The notes below the pieces were generated by a model. It was not told where the DNA came from and made no database searches. It saw only the letters and a program-made list of their open reading frames with translations. A stretch of DNA of 64,000 nt from Heloderma charlesbogerti (lineage: Eukaryota > Chordata > Lepidosauria > Squamata > Helodermatidae), in NCBI GenBank assembly GCA_026122225.1, contig JANEZZ010001953.1, positions 558,001 through 622,000 on the forward strand. Reading direction: 5' to 3'. The position numbers and the translations under genes are program-made. Positions 1-11,161 of this stretch are shown one piece after another. Every line of letters begins with the position of its first letter. Position 1 is the first letter of the stretch.

Positions 1-276
1 GGTCCCCCAACCCTTTCCCTGCCCTTTCCCTCCCCTCACTGATCACTGGTTGCTTCATGGTGATTGGCACACCCAAGCAAGCATCTCAGAGCACCTTACA
101 ATCTTTTGTAAGCCACTCTGGGAGCCTTTGCAGCTGAAGAGCAGGGTAAAAGTAATTTCAATAAATAAATGAAGTATTTGCATTTATATTGCATATTTTC
201 TTGATTTGTGAGCCTCTCTGTGTTCCCCCCAAGGCTGAAGAGGGTAGGGATGGAAATATACAAAATCTATTTTTAA

Positions 277-1455
277 GAACATAAGAAGAGCCATGCTGGA
301 TCAGACCAAGGGTCCATCTAGTCCAGTATTCTGTTCGCACAGTGGCCAACCAGCTGCCGACCAGGAACGCACAAGCAGGGCATGAGCACAACAGCACCCT
401 CCCACCCATGTTCCCTAGCAACTGGTGTACATAGGCTCACTGCCTCTGGCACTGGAGGTAGCACATAGCCATCAAGACTAGTAGCCATTGATAGCCATTT
501 CCTCCAGGAATTTGTCCAACCCCCTTTTAAAGCCACCCAAATTGGTGGCCATCACTACTTCCTGTGGTAGCAAATTCCATAATTAACTATGTGCTATGTG
601 AAGAAGTACTTCCTTTTTATCTGTCCTGAATCTCCCACCAATCAGCTTCATAGGATGACCCAGGGTTCTAGTATTTTGAGCGAGGGAGAAAAATGTATCC
701 CTATCCACATTCTCCACACCATGCATCATTTTGTAGACCTCTACATGTCTTCCCTTACCTCCTTTTTTCCAAGCTAAACAATCCCAGCTGTTGTAACCTT
801 CTCTCATAGGGGAGATGCTTCAGCCCCTTGATCATTTTAGTTGCCCTCTTCTGCATTTTTTCCAGCTCTACAATATCTTTTTTGAGGTGTGGTGACCAGA
901 ACTGGACACAGTATTCCAAGTGTGGTCGCACCATAGATTTGTATAGGGGCAGGATGATGTTGGCAGTTTTATTCTCAATCCCTTTTCTAATGATGCCTAA
1001 CATGGAGTTGGCCATTTTTACAGCGGCTGCACACTGGGTTGACATCTTCATTGAACTGTCTGCCACAACCCCAAGATCTCTTTCCTGGCTGGTCACTGCT
1101 AGCTCAGATCCCATCAGGCTATAGTTGGAAGTTGGGGTTTCTTGCCCCGATGTGCATCACTTTACACTTGCTTACATTGAACCACATTTGCCACTTAGAC
1201 GCCCATTCTCCCAGTCTGGAGAGATCCTTTTGGAGCTCTTCACAATCCCTTTTTGTTTTAACCACCCTAAATAATTTGGTGTCATCTGCAAACTTGGCCA
1301 CTTCACTGCTCACTCCTAATTCCAAATCATTTATGAACAGGCTGAAAACTAAGCATTGGTGCTAATACAGATCCCCGTGGGTCCCCACTATTTACTTCCC
1401 CCCATTGGGAGAATTTACCATTTATTCCTACCCTCTGCTTTCTGTTCTTTACAGA
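277..1455 (-). repeat. CR1 LINE, 3' part with reverse transcriptase remnant
   Basis: Reading leftwards from 1455, the minus strand encodes the end of a CR1 reverse transcriptase. It starts with a decayed form of the NSG-P-GSVLGP block and FADDTKL (about 1280), then continues after a frameshift near 1115 into the C-terminal part with RPHLEYC and [10 protein letters not shown] (755-1114). The 3' UTR runs down to 277 and includes the common reptile CR1 tail. It is 5' truncated and frameshifted, so dead. Confidence 0.88.
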
Positions 1456-1910
1456 ACAGTTCTTTTTAAAACTACTTGGGATGTGACATGTGTGAAAGAA
1501 GAGATTTCTGGGTTCTCAATGTTCTTCGCCTTACTGCTCTGCCGTGTTGCCACTCTGCTGGCAAACAGTAACAAATGAAGCGGATCAGGAAGGGCACAGG
1601 CACTCCCAACCCGTCATGTCACCGCCGTCATCATCCAAACTGCACCCCCCCAGAAAAGCACTCGCTTCCGTCATCACACAAGTACATGGGCTGCCACTGG
1701 CACTATCATGGCACAGGCATGGAAAATACTGCATTTCCCCCCTCACGGGATAGTACGGAAGAGGCTGGGGGAAAGCCCAGAACAACAACAGGAGAATGTC
1801 ATGTAAATGCCTTGCAAAAAAAATGTGGTTGGAGAGTGCCCAAAGCACAACAAAATGCCAGTGTAGAGATGCCCTCTGTGTCACGAAAAAATCATAGCAT
1901 CATCCTTTGA

Positions 1911-2200
1911 GATCTAAAATCAAAAGATAGCCATGTTGGCTATAAGGAAAATTACAAAGTCTGTATTAGGGCAATACATTTATTAGGACAACCAAAATGT
2001 CACAAAATAGTGTGCAACCTTTTAAGTTCTCCAGAACTCTTCATCAAACTAGATGGTGAACAACTTGGAGAACAGTACATTTAGCTCTTCAACAGTGGAG
2101 GAAGAGGATTTTATACCACCTGAAGATGGGACTTTATTCTCTGATGGTACATTCCCAGCAATTACCCAATTTGGTTTCTATTGACTTTTTTTAACCTAGT
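1911..2200. repeat. Unclassified repeat with CTCCAGAACTCTTCATCA block (diverged copy)
   Basis: Carries AGATAGCCATGTTGGCTATA, TTATTAGGACAACCAAAATG and CTCCAGAACTCTTCATCAAA in the same order as the copies at 22125 and 32105. Confidence 0.5.
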
Positions 2201-2285
2201 ACACCCATCTAAAATTATCTCCAGCTTTCTTGATATAAAAATTGTCTGGTATCTGTCTAGCTCTGTTCCCAAACTATCAAAGAAC

Positions 2286-2563
2286 CTGAAGCTGGGTTCA
2301 CATGATCAACGGGGGAAACCATGCAGTATGGGTTATTTCTCCCACCTCTGCATGTGCTCACCTTTTGCTTGTAGCTTGTATTAGGGGTTGTGGTGTGGGT
2401 TAGAAGCCACCCCTGCCATGCCGTGTGTTGGGTTCAGACAACACGACAATGTGGTGCAGATAATTAAGCAAATGCTGGAGGCACGAGCAGAATGCATCGG
2501 GGCAGGGTGAAACTACCCATACTGTGTGGTTTCCCCTGCAATCATGGGAACCCAGCCTGAGTG
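2286..2563. mobile_element. Hairpin MITE (fold-back, about 278 bp)
   Basis: The two ends are inverted copies: left GCTGGGTTCACATGATCAAC and right with GCAATCATGGGAACCCAGC. The following CATGCAGTATGGG and CCCATACTGTGTGG segments also pair. No ORF and no clear target duplication. Class unknown. Confidence 0.6.
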
Positions 2564-2829
2564 TTTTGTTTAAGTATAAAGTTGAATCCAGGCAACAGCT
2601 GTATTTTATATTTTAAAAAATGGGAGATCCACCCTTGTATGTTTTTTCACCCCAGAAATCTGAAACCTCCAATAGGGAGCTCACCTGTGTGGGAGACACT
2701 GCTCTCCGCTTTTGGGGGACAAGTGCGTTACAGCAATACAGTTTAGGCAAACACAGTTTTCACATATGTCAAAGGGGGTGGGGAGAGTCATGGGAGACAG
2801 CTACAGCAGTTATACTTTGCAGCATGGAT

Positions 2830-3260
2830 TCCCCCTTCTTTTGCTTAGCTGTGTGGGATATCCTGGCATCCCCAGTGGTTGGGACTGGAAATGGAGTTGA
2901 GTGTTTTTGTCTAGCATTCTGGGGCAGAGTATCTGTCAGAATTCTAGGAAGAGAATTGCTAGTAATGTGCTCAAGTTCCTAGGAGTGTTCTGGAGACAGA
3001 TGGTTTGCACAACATCCTATCTTTTGTGCAAAATGCCCTTTCTAAATGTTTCCCATTGCCAGAGTTCTCGCTTGTGTACTCGGAGTGTGCACAACATGAG
3101 GCCAGAGTGATATGGCCCTGTGCTGTGTAGCCCTCTATCTGAGTTATAGATAACTCTATACCCATGGGTATATGGGTTTCCTGTCTGGTTTTTAGATATG
3201 GGTTTTAATGTGCTGTGATTAGGTGTCATATCTTGTACTCAATTGTGGTGCTGTGGGGAG
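2830..3260. repeat. Unclassified interspersed repeat (copy 1; partner at 60040-60420)
   Basis: Shares a block of the form CATGAGGYCAGAGTGATWT and the following segment with TTTCYTGTCTGG with the sequence near 60280-60360, in the same order. The second copy lies just outside the Harbinger remnant, so this may be non-coding Harbinger sequence; that is inference. Confidence 0.35.
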
Positions 3261-3882
3261 GAAGATCATTGTTAATGTATGATTTATTTATTTCTCCACT
3301 CTCCAATGACTTCAATTAATTTTCCTTGCACCAGTTCCATCATCGGTATAAAATTGATCCAACCACAGAGACATGGCCAGGGTCTGAAATTACAGTATAA
3401 GATTTGGTCTAGGTCTGCTCCTTCCCTGTGCCACCTATGGGGAGATCTTCACGACAACAGAATGAGAAGCACATTGCCGTACTATCCAGATTTTCATGGA
3501 GTTGGCTTTGGTCCATCAGGGACACACAAAGCAAGAAAAGCCGAGTGTACCATACCTTAAAAATCCACTTTTTTTCACAGGTCATACAGCACTTGAAAGC
3601 AACATACTTCCAGGTTGGTGGGAGGAGTAGAACTGAACATCATCAACCCAGCAGGTGATACTCAACCAATGAGAGAGGCTTGTTTTCCACCCCTGTCCCT
3701 CCCGCCCTGGCTACCAAGTTATTATCCCTGACAGCATCTGAAGGTTCCCAATGGGAGCACCCCACCAGTACAATTTGGCTGTATTCCAGTCAACAGTCAG
3801 GGAGTCAGAGTTCCCACCCTCTTTCTCCTTTTCCAGGGAATAATACAGGGTTAGGATATCTAGCCACAACACCCATTCTCAT

Positions 3883-4773
3883 TAAGGATGGACGAAAGTC
3901 CCTTACCTGGTCCCGCAGCTTGCTTTGCGGTGGGGGGGAGGCGCTTCGGTTCTCCCCCCAAAATTCTTGGCGGGGGGGAGGCGCCCCGCCCCTCCAGGCC
4001 GAAATTCAGGCCGGGGTGGCGCCCCATCCCTCACCACTGAAATTCTGGCCGGGGGGAAGCACCCCGTCTCCCCGGCCGCGAAATAAAAAAGTTATGGGGG
4101 GAAAAAAACACGAGATAGGCTACGTAACGATTTATGTAGCCTATCACGGCTAGATTTTCAAAGTCAGCCGTGATAGGCTACGTAAATCGTTACGTAGCCT
4201 ATCACTGCTGACTTGGGGGGGGGAAAGCGCGTACGCAAATGGCGGCGCCCATGGGCACCGCCATTTGCGTTCCTTATTTGGGCACGGGTAGTCTACGTAA
4301 AGATTTACATAGACTATGGCGAAAATAAGGGAACGCTATTTGCGTTGCCCTTATTTTCGCTGTAGTCTACGTAAATCTTTACGTAGACTAGACGTGCCAA
4401 ACTAAGAAACGCAAATGGCGGCACCCCATGGGCGCCGCCATTTGTGTACGCGCTTTTTTTTTTTTCAAAGTCACCTGTGGCTGACTTTGGAAATCTAGCC
4501 ATGATAGGCTACGTAAATCATTACGTAGCCTATCACGGGTGTGTGTTTGTTTTTTTACTTTACTTTTTTTCGCGGCCGGGGAGACGGGGCGCTCCTCCCC
4601 GGCCTGAATTTCAGCGGCGAGGGATGGGGCACCTCCCCCCCAGCCTGAATTTCAGCCGGGCGAGGCGGGGCGCCTCCCCCCCCTCGCCTGAACTTTGGGG
4701 GGAGAAGCGAAGCACCTCCCCCCCACCGCAAAGCAAGCTGCGGGACAAGGTAAGTCCCTTTCATCCATCTCTA
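3883..4773. mobile_element. Palindrome-rich hAT-type element, copy 1 (complete fold-back)
   Basis: The whole 891-bp element is one long inverted repeat centred near 4328. Both termini are of the right-end type of this family: the left end begins TAAGGATGGACGAAAG and the right end is its imperfect complement ending CATCTCTA. The interior holds many short self-complementary units with TACGTA cores and ACGCAAATGGCGGC arms. No 8-bp target duplication is visible (ATTCTCAT before, TCAGGAGC after), unlike the other five copies. No coding capacity. Confidence 0.75.
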
Positions 4774-5080
4774 TCAGGAGCCAACATATCTCACATTCCA
4801 CCAATGTAGCAGGGCATCCATCATCTCCTATAGCCTTGAGTACAGGATTGTACCTTATGTTTTGTAGTGTAGACGTACACGCAATCACTGAAAGCATGCA
4901 AGTTGAGGTTTATCTGTAGGAACTGGCCAAGCATACAGAATACTGCATAGAAAACTGCAGATCTCGCTGGGTTAAATGCACATGTAAGCAAAGATGTTCT
5001 TGTTCTGAGCAGTGCCTTTGAAGAACTCCTCAAGTACTGTGCTGGTATATGACATTTTGAAAAGGTTAGATCTAATCTTA

Positions 5081-5505
5081 GAATCATAGAATTGGACGGG
5101 GCCATTGAGGTCATCGAGCCCAACCCCCTGCTCAATGCAGGGATCCAGTTTAAAGCATCCCTGACAGATGACTGTCCAGTCTCTGCTTAAGTATATCCAG
5201 CAAAGGAGAGCCCATCACCTCCCTAGGCAATTGGTTCCATTGTATGACTGTGCTGACCGTTAGGAAGTTTTTTCTGATGTTCAGCCAAAATTTGCCTTCC
5301 TGTAACTTCAGCCTGTTCTTTCATGTCCTACAGTCTTGGATGATAGGAAACAGGGTGCAACCCTCTTCTGTGTGTCAAACCTTTAGGTACTTGAAAAGTG
5401 CTATCATATCCCCCTCCCCTAAGTCTTCGGAAGGCTAAACATACCCAGTTCCTTCCATCTTTCCTTGTAGGAGTCAGTTTCTAGTCCCCTGATCTTATTT
5501 GGAGG
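5081..5505 (-). repeat. CR1 LINE 3' end
   Basis: Starts at its 3' end with GAATCATAGAATTGG, the complement of the typical CR1 tail. It runs through the CR1 3' region encoding the decayed C-terminal peptide and UTR. 5' truncated. Confidence 0.85.
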
Positions 5506-5524
5506 CCCTTGAATGTTTAAAGAG

Positions 5525-5690
5525 CAAATGGGCCCAATTCACAAGATTATTCTCCTGCACAAGCTTCACTGAAATGCCCAGGAGTTGAGGTCGAGCACTA
5601 CTGTTCAGCACAATTCTTGCACAGCTCCCATTCATTTCAATAGTACTTGTGCAGGAGAACTTCCTAGTGGATTGTGCCCAATACATATAT
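5525..5690. mobile_element. Hairpin repeat with GGGCNCAATC ends
   Basis: The left end GGGCCCAATTCACAAG and right end GTGGATTGTGCCC are near-complementary. TTCTCCTGCACAAG and its complement lie just inside each end. A related diverged copy sits at 28018-28150 in the chemokine 3' UTR. Confidence 0.45.
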
Positions 5691-5748
5691 CTCAAAAGCC
5701 ATAGAGTTATTGTATGTTCTTTGTATGGCATAATATTGCTGTTCCTGC

Positions 5749-6741
5749 TAAGGATGTCAGAGAATTCCGCCACGGATCTCGGTGAGGCCAAATGCCAGTG
5801 CATTCAGCCCCCCGAACTCTGTGGCGGAACGGCCTGCCACCCCCGCCCCCCTGCGGATCCCCCCCGAGACGAGACTCACCTGGGGCGGATCTTCCAGGCG
5901 GCGGTGGCTCCGGCAGTGGCTCCGGCGGTGGCTTCGGTGGCGGCGGCGGCTGGTCTTCCGACCGGCCGCCGCCGCCGCCGCCATTTCCAGGCTTGCCTTG
6001 TGTAAAAAAAAAAAAGACGTGATAGGCTACATAAAGATTTACGTAGCCTATCATGGCTAGGTTAGAAAAAAAAAAGATGTGATAGGCTACATAAATATTT
6101 ACGTAGCCTATCAAGGCTGGGTGGGTAAACAAAAAACAAAAAACCGCGTACGCAAATGACAGCAGCTACGGCCACCGCCATTTGCATTCCTTCTTTTTAC
6201 CATCTTAATCTACGTAAATATTTATGTAGACTATGACGGCGAAAATAAAGGGGAACGCAAATAGCGTAGCAGGCGCTATTTGCGTCCCCTTTTGATTCAC
6301 CATTTTAGCCTACGTAAAGATTTACGTAGGCTAAAACGGGGAATCAAAAAGGGACGCAAATAGCACCCACTACGCTATTTGTGTTCCCCTTGATTTTCGC
6401 CGTCATAGTCTATGTAAATATTTACGTAGATTAAGACGGCCAAAAAGAAGGAACGCAAATGGCGGCGGCCGTGGCCGCCGCCATTTGTGTACGCGGTTTT
6501 GGGGTTTTTTTTACCCAGAGCCCTCCGTGGCCAGAAATCCGGCTGCGGACGGCTCTGGCCTGGCCAGGCCTGGCCGGCTGCTCCGTGGAGCTGCCGCGGA
6601 GCACAGCTGGCCATTAGAGGATTCCGGGGGGAGGAACGGAGCGCCTCCCCCCCTGGCCAGGATTCCGCTGGGAGGGATGGAACACCTCCCCCCCCCCATC
6701 AACATAATCCATGAAAGGTAAGTCACTTTCGTACATCCCTA
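5749..6741 (+). mobile_element. Palindrome-rich hAT-type element, copy 2
   Basis: Terminal TAAGGATGTC and GTACATCCCTA form the inverted ends, and an exact 8-bp target duplication GTTCCTGC flanks it (5741-5748 and 6742-6749). This combination is diagnostic of the hAT superfamily, and TAGGGATG resembles Ac-type ends. The left subterminal region forms a hairpin (TTCCGCCAC with GTGGCGGAA). From 6145 to 6496 the sequence is a large palindrome centred near 6320, itself composed of about nine smaller palindromes. The GGC-repeat block gives proline/glycine-rich chance frames. No transposase. Confidence 0.88.
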
Positions 6742-6954
6742 GTTCCTGCTGAAATAACTGGTTTTCTCAATGCTAACTGGACAAAGAGAAGAGTGAGATA
6801 CTAATAATATTGCTAGTAAATGACATACTAGTATTCTTGCTCTTCAGTTTTAGAAAAATGTGCTTTTGTACACATATTTGGGATTTTTGATGGGAAGTCA
6901 CCTCAAAATTTGTGGAAAATTAATCAGAAGTAAGAAACTTCTGTCAATATGAAG

Positions 6955-7462
6955 TAGGGATGTCAGAGAATTCCGCCACGGATCTCGGTGAGGCTGAATG
7001 CCAGTGCATTCGGCCCCCCGAACTTTGTGGCGGAACGGCCTGCCACCCCCCGCCACCCCGCGGATCCCTCCTGGGACGAGACTTACCTGGGGCGGATCTT
7101 CCGGGTGGCGGCAGTTCCGGTGGTGGCAGCTGCGGCAGCTGGTCTTCCGACTGGCCGCCGCCGCCACCATTTGCAGTCTTGTAAAAACAACAACAACAAC
7201 AATGTGATAGGCTACATAAAGATTTACGTAGCCTATCATGGCTGGGTTTAAAAAACAAAACAAAAAACGGCGTGATAGGCTACGTAAAGATTTATGTAGC
7301 CTATCATGGCTGGGTTTAAAAAAAAAAAATTTGCATACGCGGTTGTTGTTGTTGCTTTTCCCCCAGAGCCGGCCATGGAGGATTCCGGGGGGGAGGGACG
7401 GAACGCCTTCCCCCCCCATCAACATAATCCGCGGAAAGGTAAGTGACTTTTGTACATCCCTA
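6955..7462 (+). mobile_element. Palindrome-rich hAT-type element, copy 3
   Basis: Begins TAGGGATGTCAGAGAATTCC and ends GTACATCCCTA, flanked by the exact 8-bp duplication ATATGAAG (6947-6954 and 7463-7470). It shares the left subterminal hairpin with copy 2 but carries only two TACGTA palindromes (7203-7240 and 7270-7308). It looks like an internally deleted version. An (AAC)n run sits at 7185-7200. Confidence 0.9.
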
Positions 7463-7689
7463 ATATGAAGGATGTGTATTTACAGCATTCAGCTGACCAT
7501 TCATCTTTCATAATGTAGAAGCTATCCCTTAAGCAACTGAACTGAAAAGTCAGTTAATATGTTATAACTGCACCTTTCAAGGAATTCATGTAGCTAAATT
7601 CCATTCTTTATGGTGTATCTTTAGTAAATGATTACCTCCTTGATTATCAAAGACTAGAATAGGCTGTGGTCTTTTCATTTTTTTTAAAG

Positions 7690-7935
7690 ATCAACTTGTT
7701 GCATTCATTAAGTTTTTCACATTTGTACCCAACCCTTCTTCCACAGTGCTCAATGTAATTTATGCGATGTAACCCTGTTTTATCCTTACAACAGCCCTCT
7801 TAGTAAGTTAGGTTGAGAGAATGCAGTTTGCCTGAGGCCACCCAGTAAACTTCATAGCTGAATAGGATTTGAACCCAAATCTCCTTGCTCCAAGTCTAAC
7901 AATATATCCAGAACTTCCAGCTGGCTCTAGTATTT
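7690..7935. repeat. Old MIR/CORE-SINE-like or L2-tail repeat
   Basis: Contains the recognisable block GCCTGAGGCCACCCAGTAAA, then GGATTTGAACCCAAATCTCC. These resemble the core and promoter-like segments of MIR-type SINEs. Diverged and without coding capacity; the class is inferred from these blocks only. Confidence 0.45.
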
Positions 7936-8569
7936 GAACACAGAGCGATTCAGACATGCATGATCATCACTTGATGAATGGAACATTGAGTAACAATTTG
8001 CATGTGTGAATGGGCCAGCTTTATGTATACCACTATGGACAGAACTTTAATGTCTCCTCAGATCATCTCCAAAGCAAACTGTTTTTTCATAGTCCACACA
8101 TTCATCAAGTGTGAGGAAATCAAGAGATATACATGCAAATGTGATCTGGACCTCGAACTCTGCATCTTAAACTGATACATCATGTATAATTTGACCATGA
8201 TAACTTGCTTTCTATGTAACAAAAATACTGATGAATAACATGCTAAGGAAATAAAAATACGGTCTTATAGGAACATCTTTTTTAGAACACTTCAGAAAGC
8301 CTCTGGAACATTCAGGGTTTTTTTTTTTTTTTTAAGGAGGCTGATTTGGTGAAAGAACATGGATGGCCTTGAGTGTGTTTGCATCAGAATCTGACAAGAG
8401 AAAAGTAAAGAGAGACAAACATGCCAGAGATAATTTGAGACAAATACACATGCAAGTAGAATTTCAGCCTGTGTGTTGTGTAAATCAGCATTAACTCTGC
8501 TTAAAAGGCAAGCCTCTCAAATAAAAAAGCCAAGGATCCCACTGCAATTATTCTGAGTGTTTTATGCCT
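7936..8569. other. No recognised feature
   Basis: AT-rich sequence with a T homopolymer near 8318-8332. I see no gene, hairpin repeat or coding remnant. Confidence 0.5.
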
Positions 8570-8780
8570 CTTATTGCCCATGGAGCCACGGGCCTGAAAA
8601 AGGGGTAGTCATTATATTCTGGAGTGAATAAATGTGGTCATCTTTCCTGATAGTCTATGACCGTAGCAAAATTATTATTACCAATAATAGCCATTGGTAA
8701 TGAGTAACTTTCCCTGATAAAATACCTTAACAGTCTAAAAACGAATAGGTGAAAATACATAATATTTCTTAAGATTGTAA

Positions 8781-8913
8781 GGCTGAATCTACACATAGCA
8801 GTTTTACCATTATCATACTGCAACAATAACTATTGGTGCACATGACACCAATGGGCACCAGTAGTTATCGCTGCAGTATGACAACGGTAAAACTGCTATG
8901 TGTAGATTCAGCC
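8781..8913. mobile_element. Hairpin MITE, GGCTGAATCTACAC family, copy 1
   Basis: A 133-bp near-perfect hairpin with termini GGCTGAATCTACACATAGCA and its complement. It is flanked by TAA on both sides (8778-8780 and 8914-8916). A 3-bp TAA or TTA duplication is typical of PIF/Harbinger elements. It is inserted in the left arm of the fold-back element. Confidence 0.82.
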
Positions 8914-9685
8914 TAAGTTTAATACTTTTTGCCCAATTAGGGCCCAAGAGGTTTAAAATTAACTGGAAAAGATCCATAATATATTGAAATAACTTTTGGG
9001 AGCATTACTGAAAAGATACAGAACAGACAGTGCAAATCCTAAATCATGCAGGGGAAAAGATCTTGTTTTTTAGATGTTACTTAGATGTGGTCTTTCTTCT
9101 GCATATTATGCACCAAAATTTTCATTGTGCAGCCTGCTATCTGACACTAAACAGCAATCAATCATATCTCTATTGAGCTAACATTCCAGGTGTTAAACAA
9201 TACACACACATGCCCATCAGGACAGTTCCTTCCAAATGCATGGGTCTTTAAATGGGCTGATTGGTACCATCTTATTAGATTAAACTAGGTACTTAAAAAC
9301 AAAAAATAGCCTACTACTCTAGTAAATTATTAGCCTTGATGGTCATCAGTAATGAGTTGCTTTCGCTGAAAGAAAAAGAAAAGATGCTGAAAATACATAA
9401 TACTCAAAAGTGAGCATGAGGTGACAAAACAACTTGATAAATGCAACATATTCTATGTAAAATAAAAATCAGAGAGATGAAAATGAAATAACTTCATACC
9501 TTGAACAAAAATTATTATGCCAAAATGTTGCTACCATAAGTGCATTCAGAAATCCACAAAAACAGCAAAGCTGAAATACAGAGTTTTCTCACAAACATTC
9601 CAACAAATCACAAAAGTCATTATCCATCATTATCTACTTCAAGAGCAGAATGAAAGTCATTTTCATTGGCTTGGTCATCACAATG

Positions 9686-10440
9686 TTAAGCAGGGCATGC
9701 TGCCATGCCTGTCAAACCATTCTTCATGCACATATATGGCAGCACTGCACAAGGCTGCTTACACTTGCAGGGCAACAGTTCCAGAACTGACTCAGGTGCT
9801 GGTTTTCCAGTCATCCCCTGCATGGTAAGTACCTCTGCCATCTTCCATCCATAGTCATTTGGTCTAGGAAGGTGTGGAAACTGGGGCAGTTTCCAAACAA
9901 ATGTTTGGGAATTAGATGTGTTGCTGAAGCAAGTCACAGCAAGGTGGCTGTTAATGTGATTCTACTACAACCTTTACCTGCTGTTTTCTTAGAGCCATAC
10001 AGACGACACGTAAAAACTTCAAGGCATTGTAAGAATTCTGATGGTACATTAATTGTTTCTCCAAGTTGTGAAAATGTCATCTGAAGTTCTGGGGAAGCCT
10101 GTACCAGTTTCAGTTCAGCAAGTTTGCCATGACCTGCAAAAGCACTTACTGTGTCACAGCCAGAGAATGAATATTGCCCAGCAAGTGCATTACATGCCCC
10201 GTGTCCTATAGCAGAATCAGAATTGCCTAATGCCAGTGTACCTTAATCACTGTAACCCATGTTTCTGAAACATGGGTGGAGTTATGCTATGACACCGAGG
10301 AGTGCTTAGGACCATTACATCTGTGTCCTCACAGAGAAGAATGATTGCCTTGCAGCCTTCCGTGTTTGCATGCTGGACATTGAGCAATCGTCTACCATCA
10401 GCTTCTTCCTGGTGTGATAGTCATTTTGTGACATCTTCAC
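9686..10440 (-). pseudogene. Remnant of a transposon-associated ORF with EEAD/EDTD/GCDT motifs and Cys-rich tail
   Basis: Read on the minus strand across frameshifts and stops. QEEADGRLL (about 10392-10412) is followed by a LLCEDTDVMVL block (about 10306-10332), GCDTVSAFAGHGK (about 10122-10160) and FSQLGETINVP. A C-terminal region with YGWKM and LPAPESVLELLPCKCKQPC-like spacing follows (9686-9860). I recognise this layout as a widespread, repeat-associated metazoan protein family of unknown name. Its spaced acidic residues recall a PIN-like nuclease fold, which is inference. A second partial copy, in opposite orientation, lies at about 10455-10560 (QIGETINVP). Not functional. Confidence 0.55.
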
Positions 10441-11048
10441 CATTGTCTGAGTAATTTTGCATTCCCACAAATTGGAGAAACAATTAATGTACCATTAGAA
10501 CCCTTACAATGCCCTGAAGTTATTACATGTCTTCCGTATGGCTTTAAGGACATAACAGATAAAAATGAGTTACACTACATCAACTCATTAATGATTACCA
10601 TCAAGGTGAAAACTTTACTAGGTTTTTGGGCTTTTTTTAAGTACCTAGTTTAATCCCCAAGACAGAAGGAGCTGTGCTGACAGATGTGTGGGGGAGTATT
10701 GTTTACACCAGGAATATTACCTCAATAGAGATATGATCAATCATTGAACGGTATCAGATAGCAGGCTAAATTCAGAAACATTTGATGTATAGTATGCAGA
10801 AGACAAACCTCTGCCTCTGTGAATGATTTTATCCATAAGTAACATCTAAAAAACAGCATTTTTCCATGTATGGTTTACAGATTTTGCACTGTCCGTCCTG
10901 CATCTTTTCAGTGATGCTTTCCAAAGTTGTTTTAATGCATTACACATCTTTTCTGGTCAGTTTGAGCCCTCTTGGTCCCTAACTAGGCAAAAAGTGTTGC
11001 ATTTATCACCCATAACTGAATTTTTATGTATTTTTTAAAATACAATTA

Positions 11049-11161
11049 CAGCACAATCCTACGTATGTTTAGACAGAGAAAAGGTCTACAACTCCCAGCA
11101 TTCACCAGCCAGCTTTGCTGCATTGTAGGCCTTTTCTCTGTCCATGCATAGGATTGCTCCC
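11049..11161. mobile_element. Hairpin MITE, GGGTGCAATCCTA family, copy 1
   Basis: Inverted halves built on CAATCCTACGTATG and GACAGAGAAAAGG with their complements. It is flanked by TTA on both sides (11046-11048 and 11162-11164). Inserted in the right arm of the fold-back element. Confidence 0.8.

Noticed and set aside
5707..6132. Proline- and glycine-rich open frames in hAT-type copies
   Set aside because: They come from GGC/GGT-rich repeat DNA in non-autonomous elements and are not conserved between copies.
3883..7470. CRISPR-like array of TAGGCTACGTAAA repeats
   Set aside because: Repeats are palindromic, irregularly spaced, lie within transposons of a vertebrate genome, and have no spacer pattern or cas genes.
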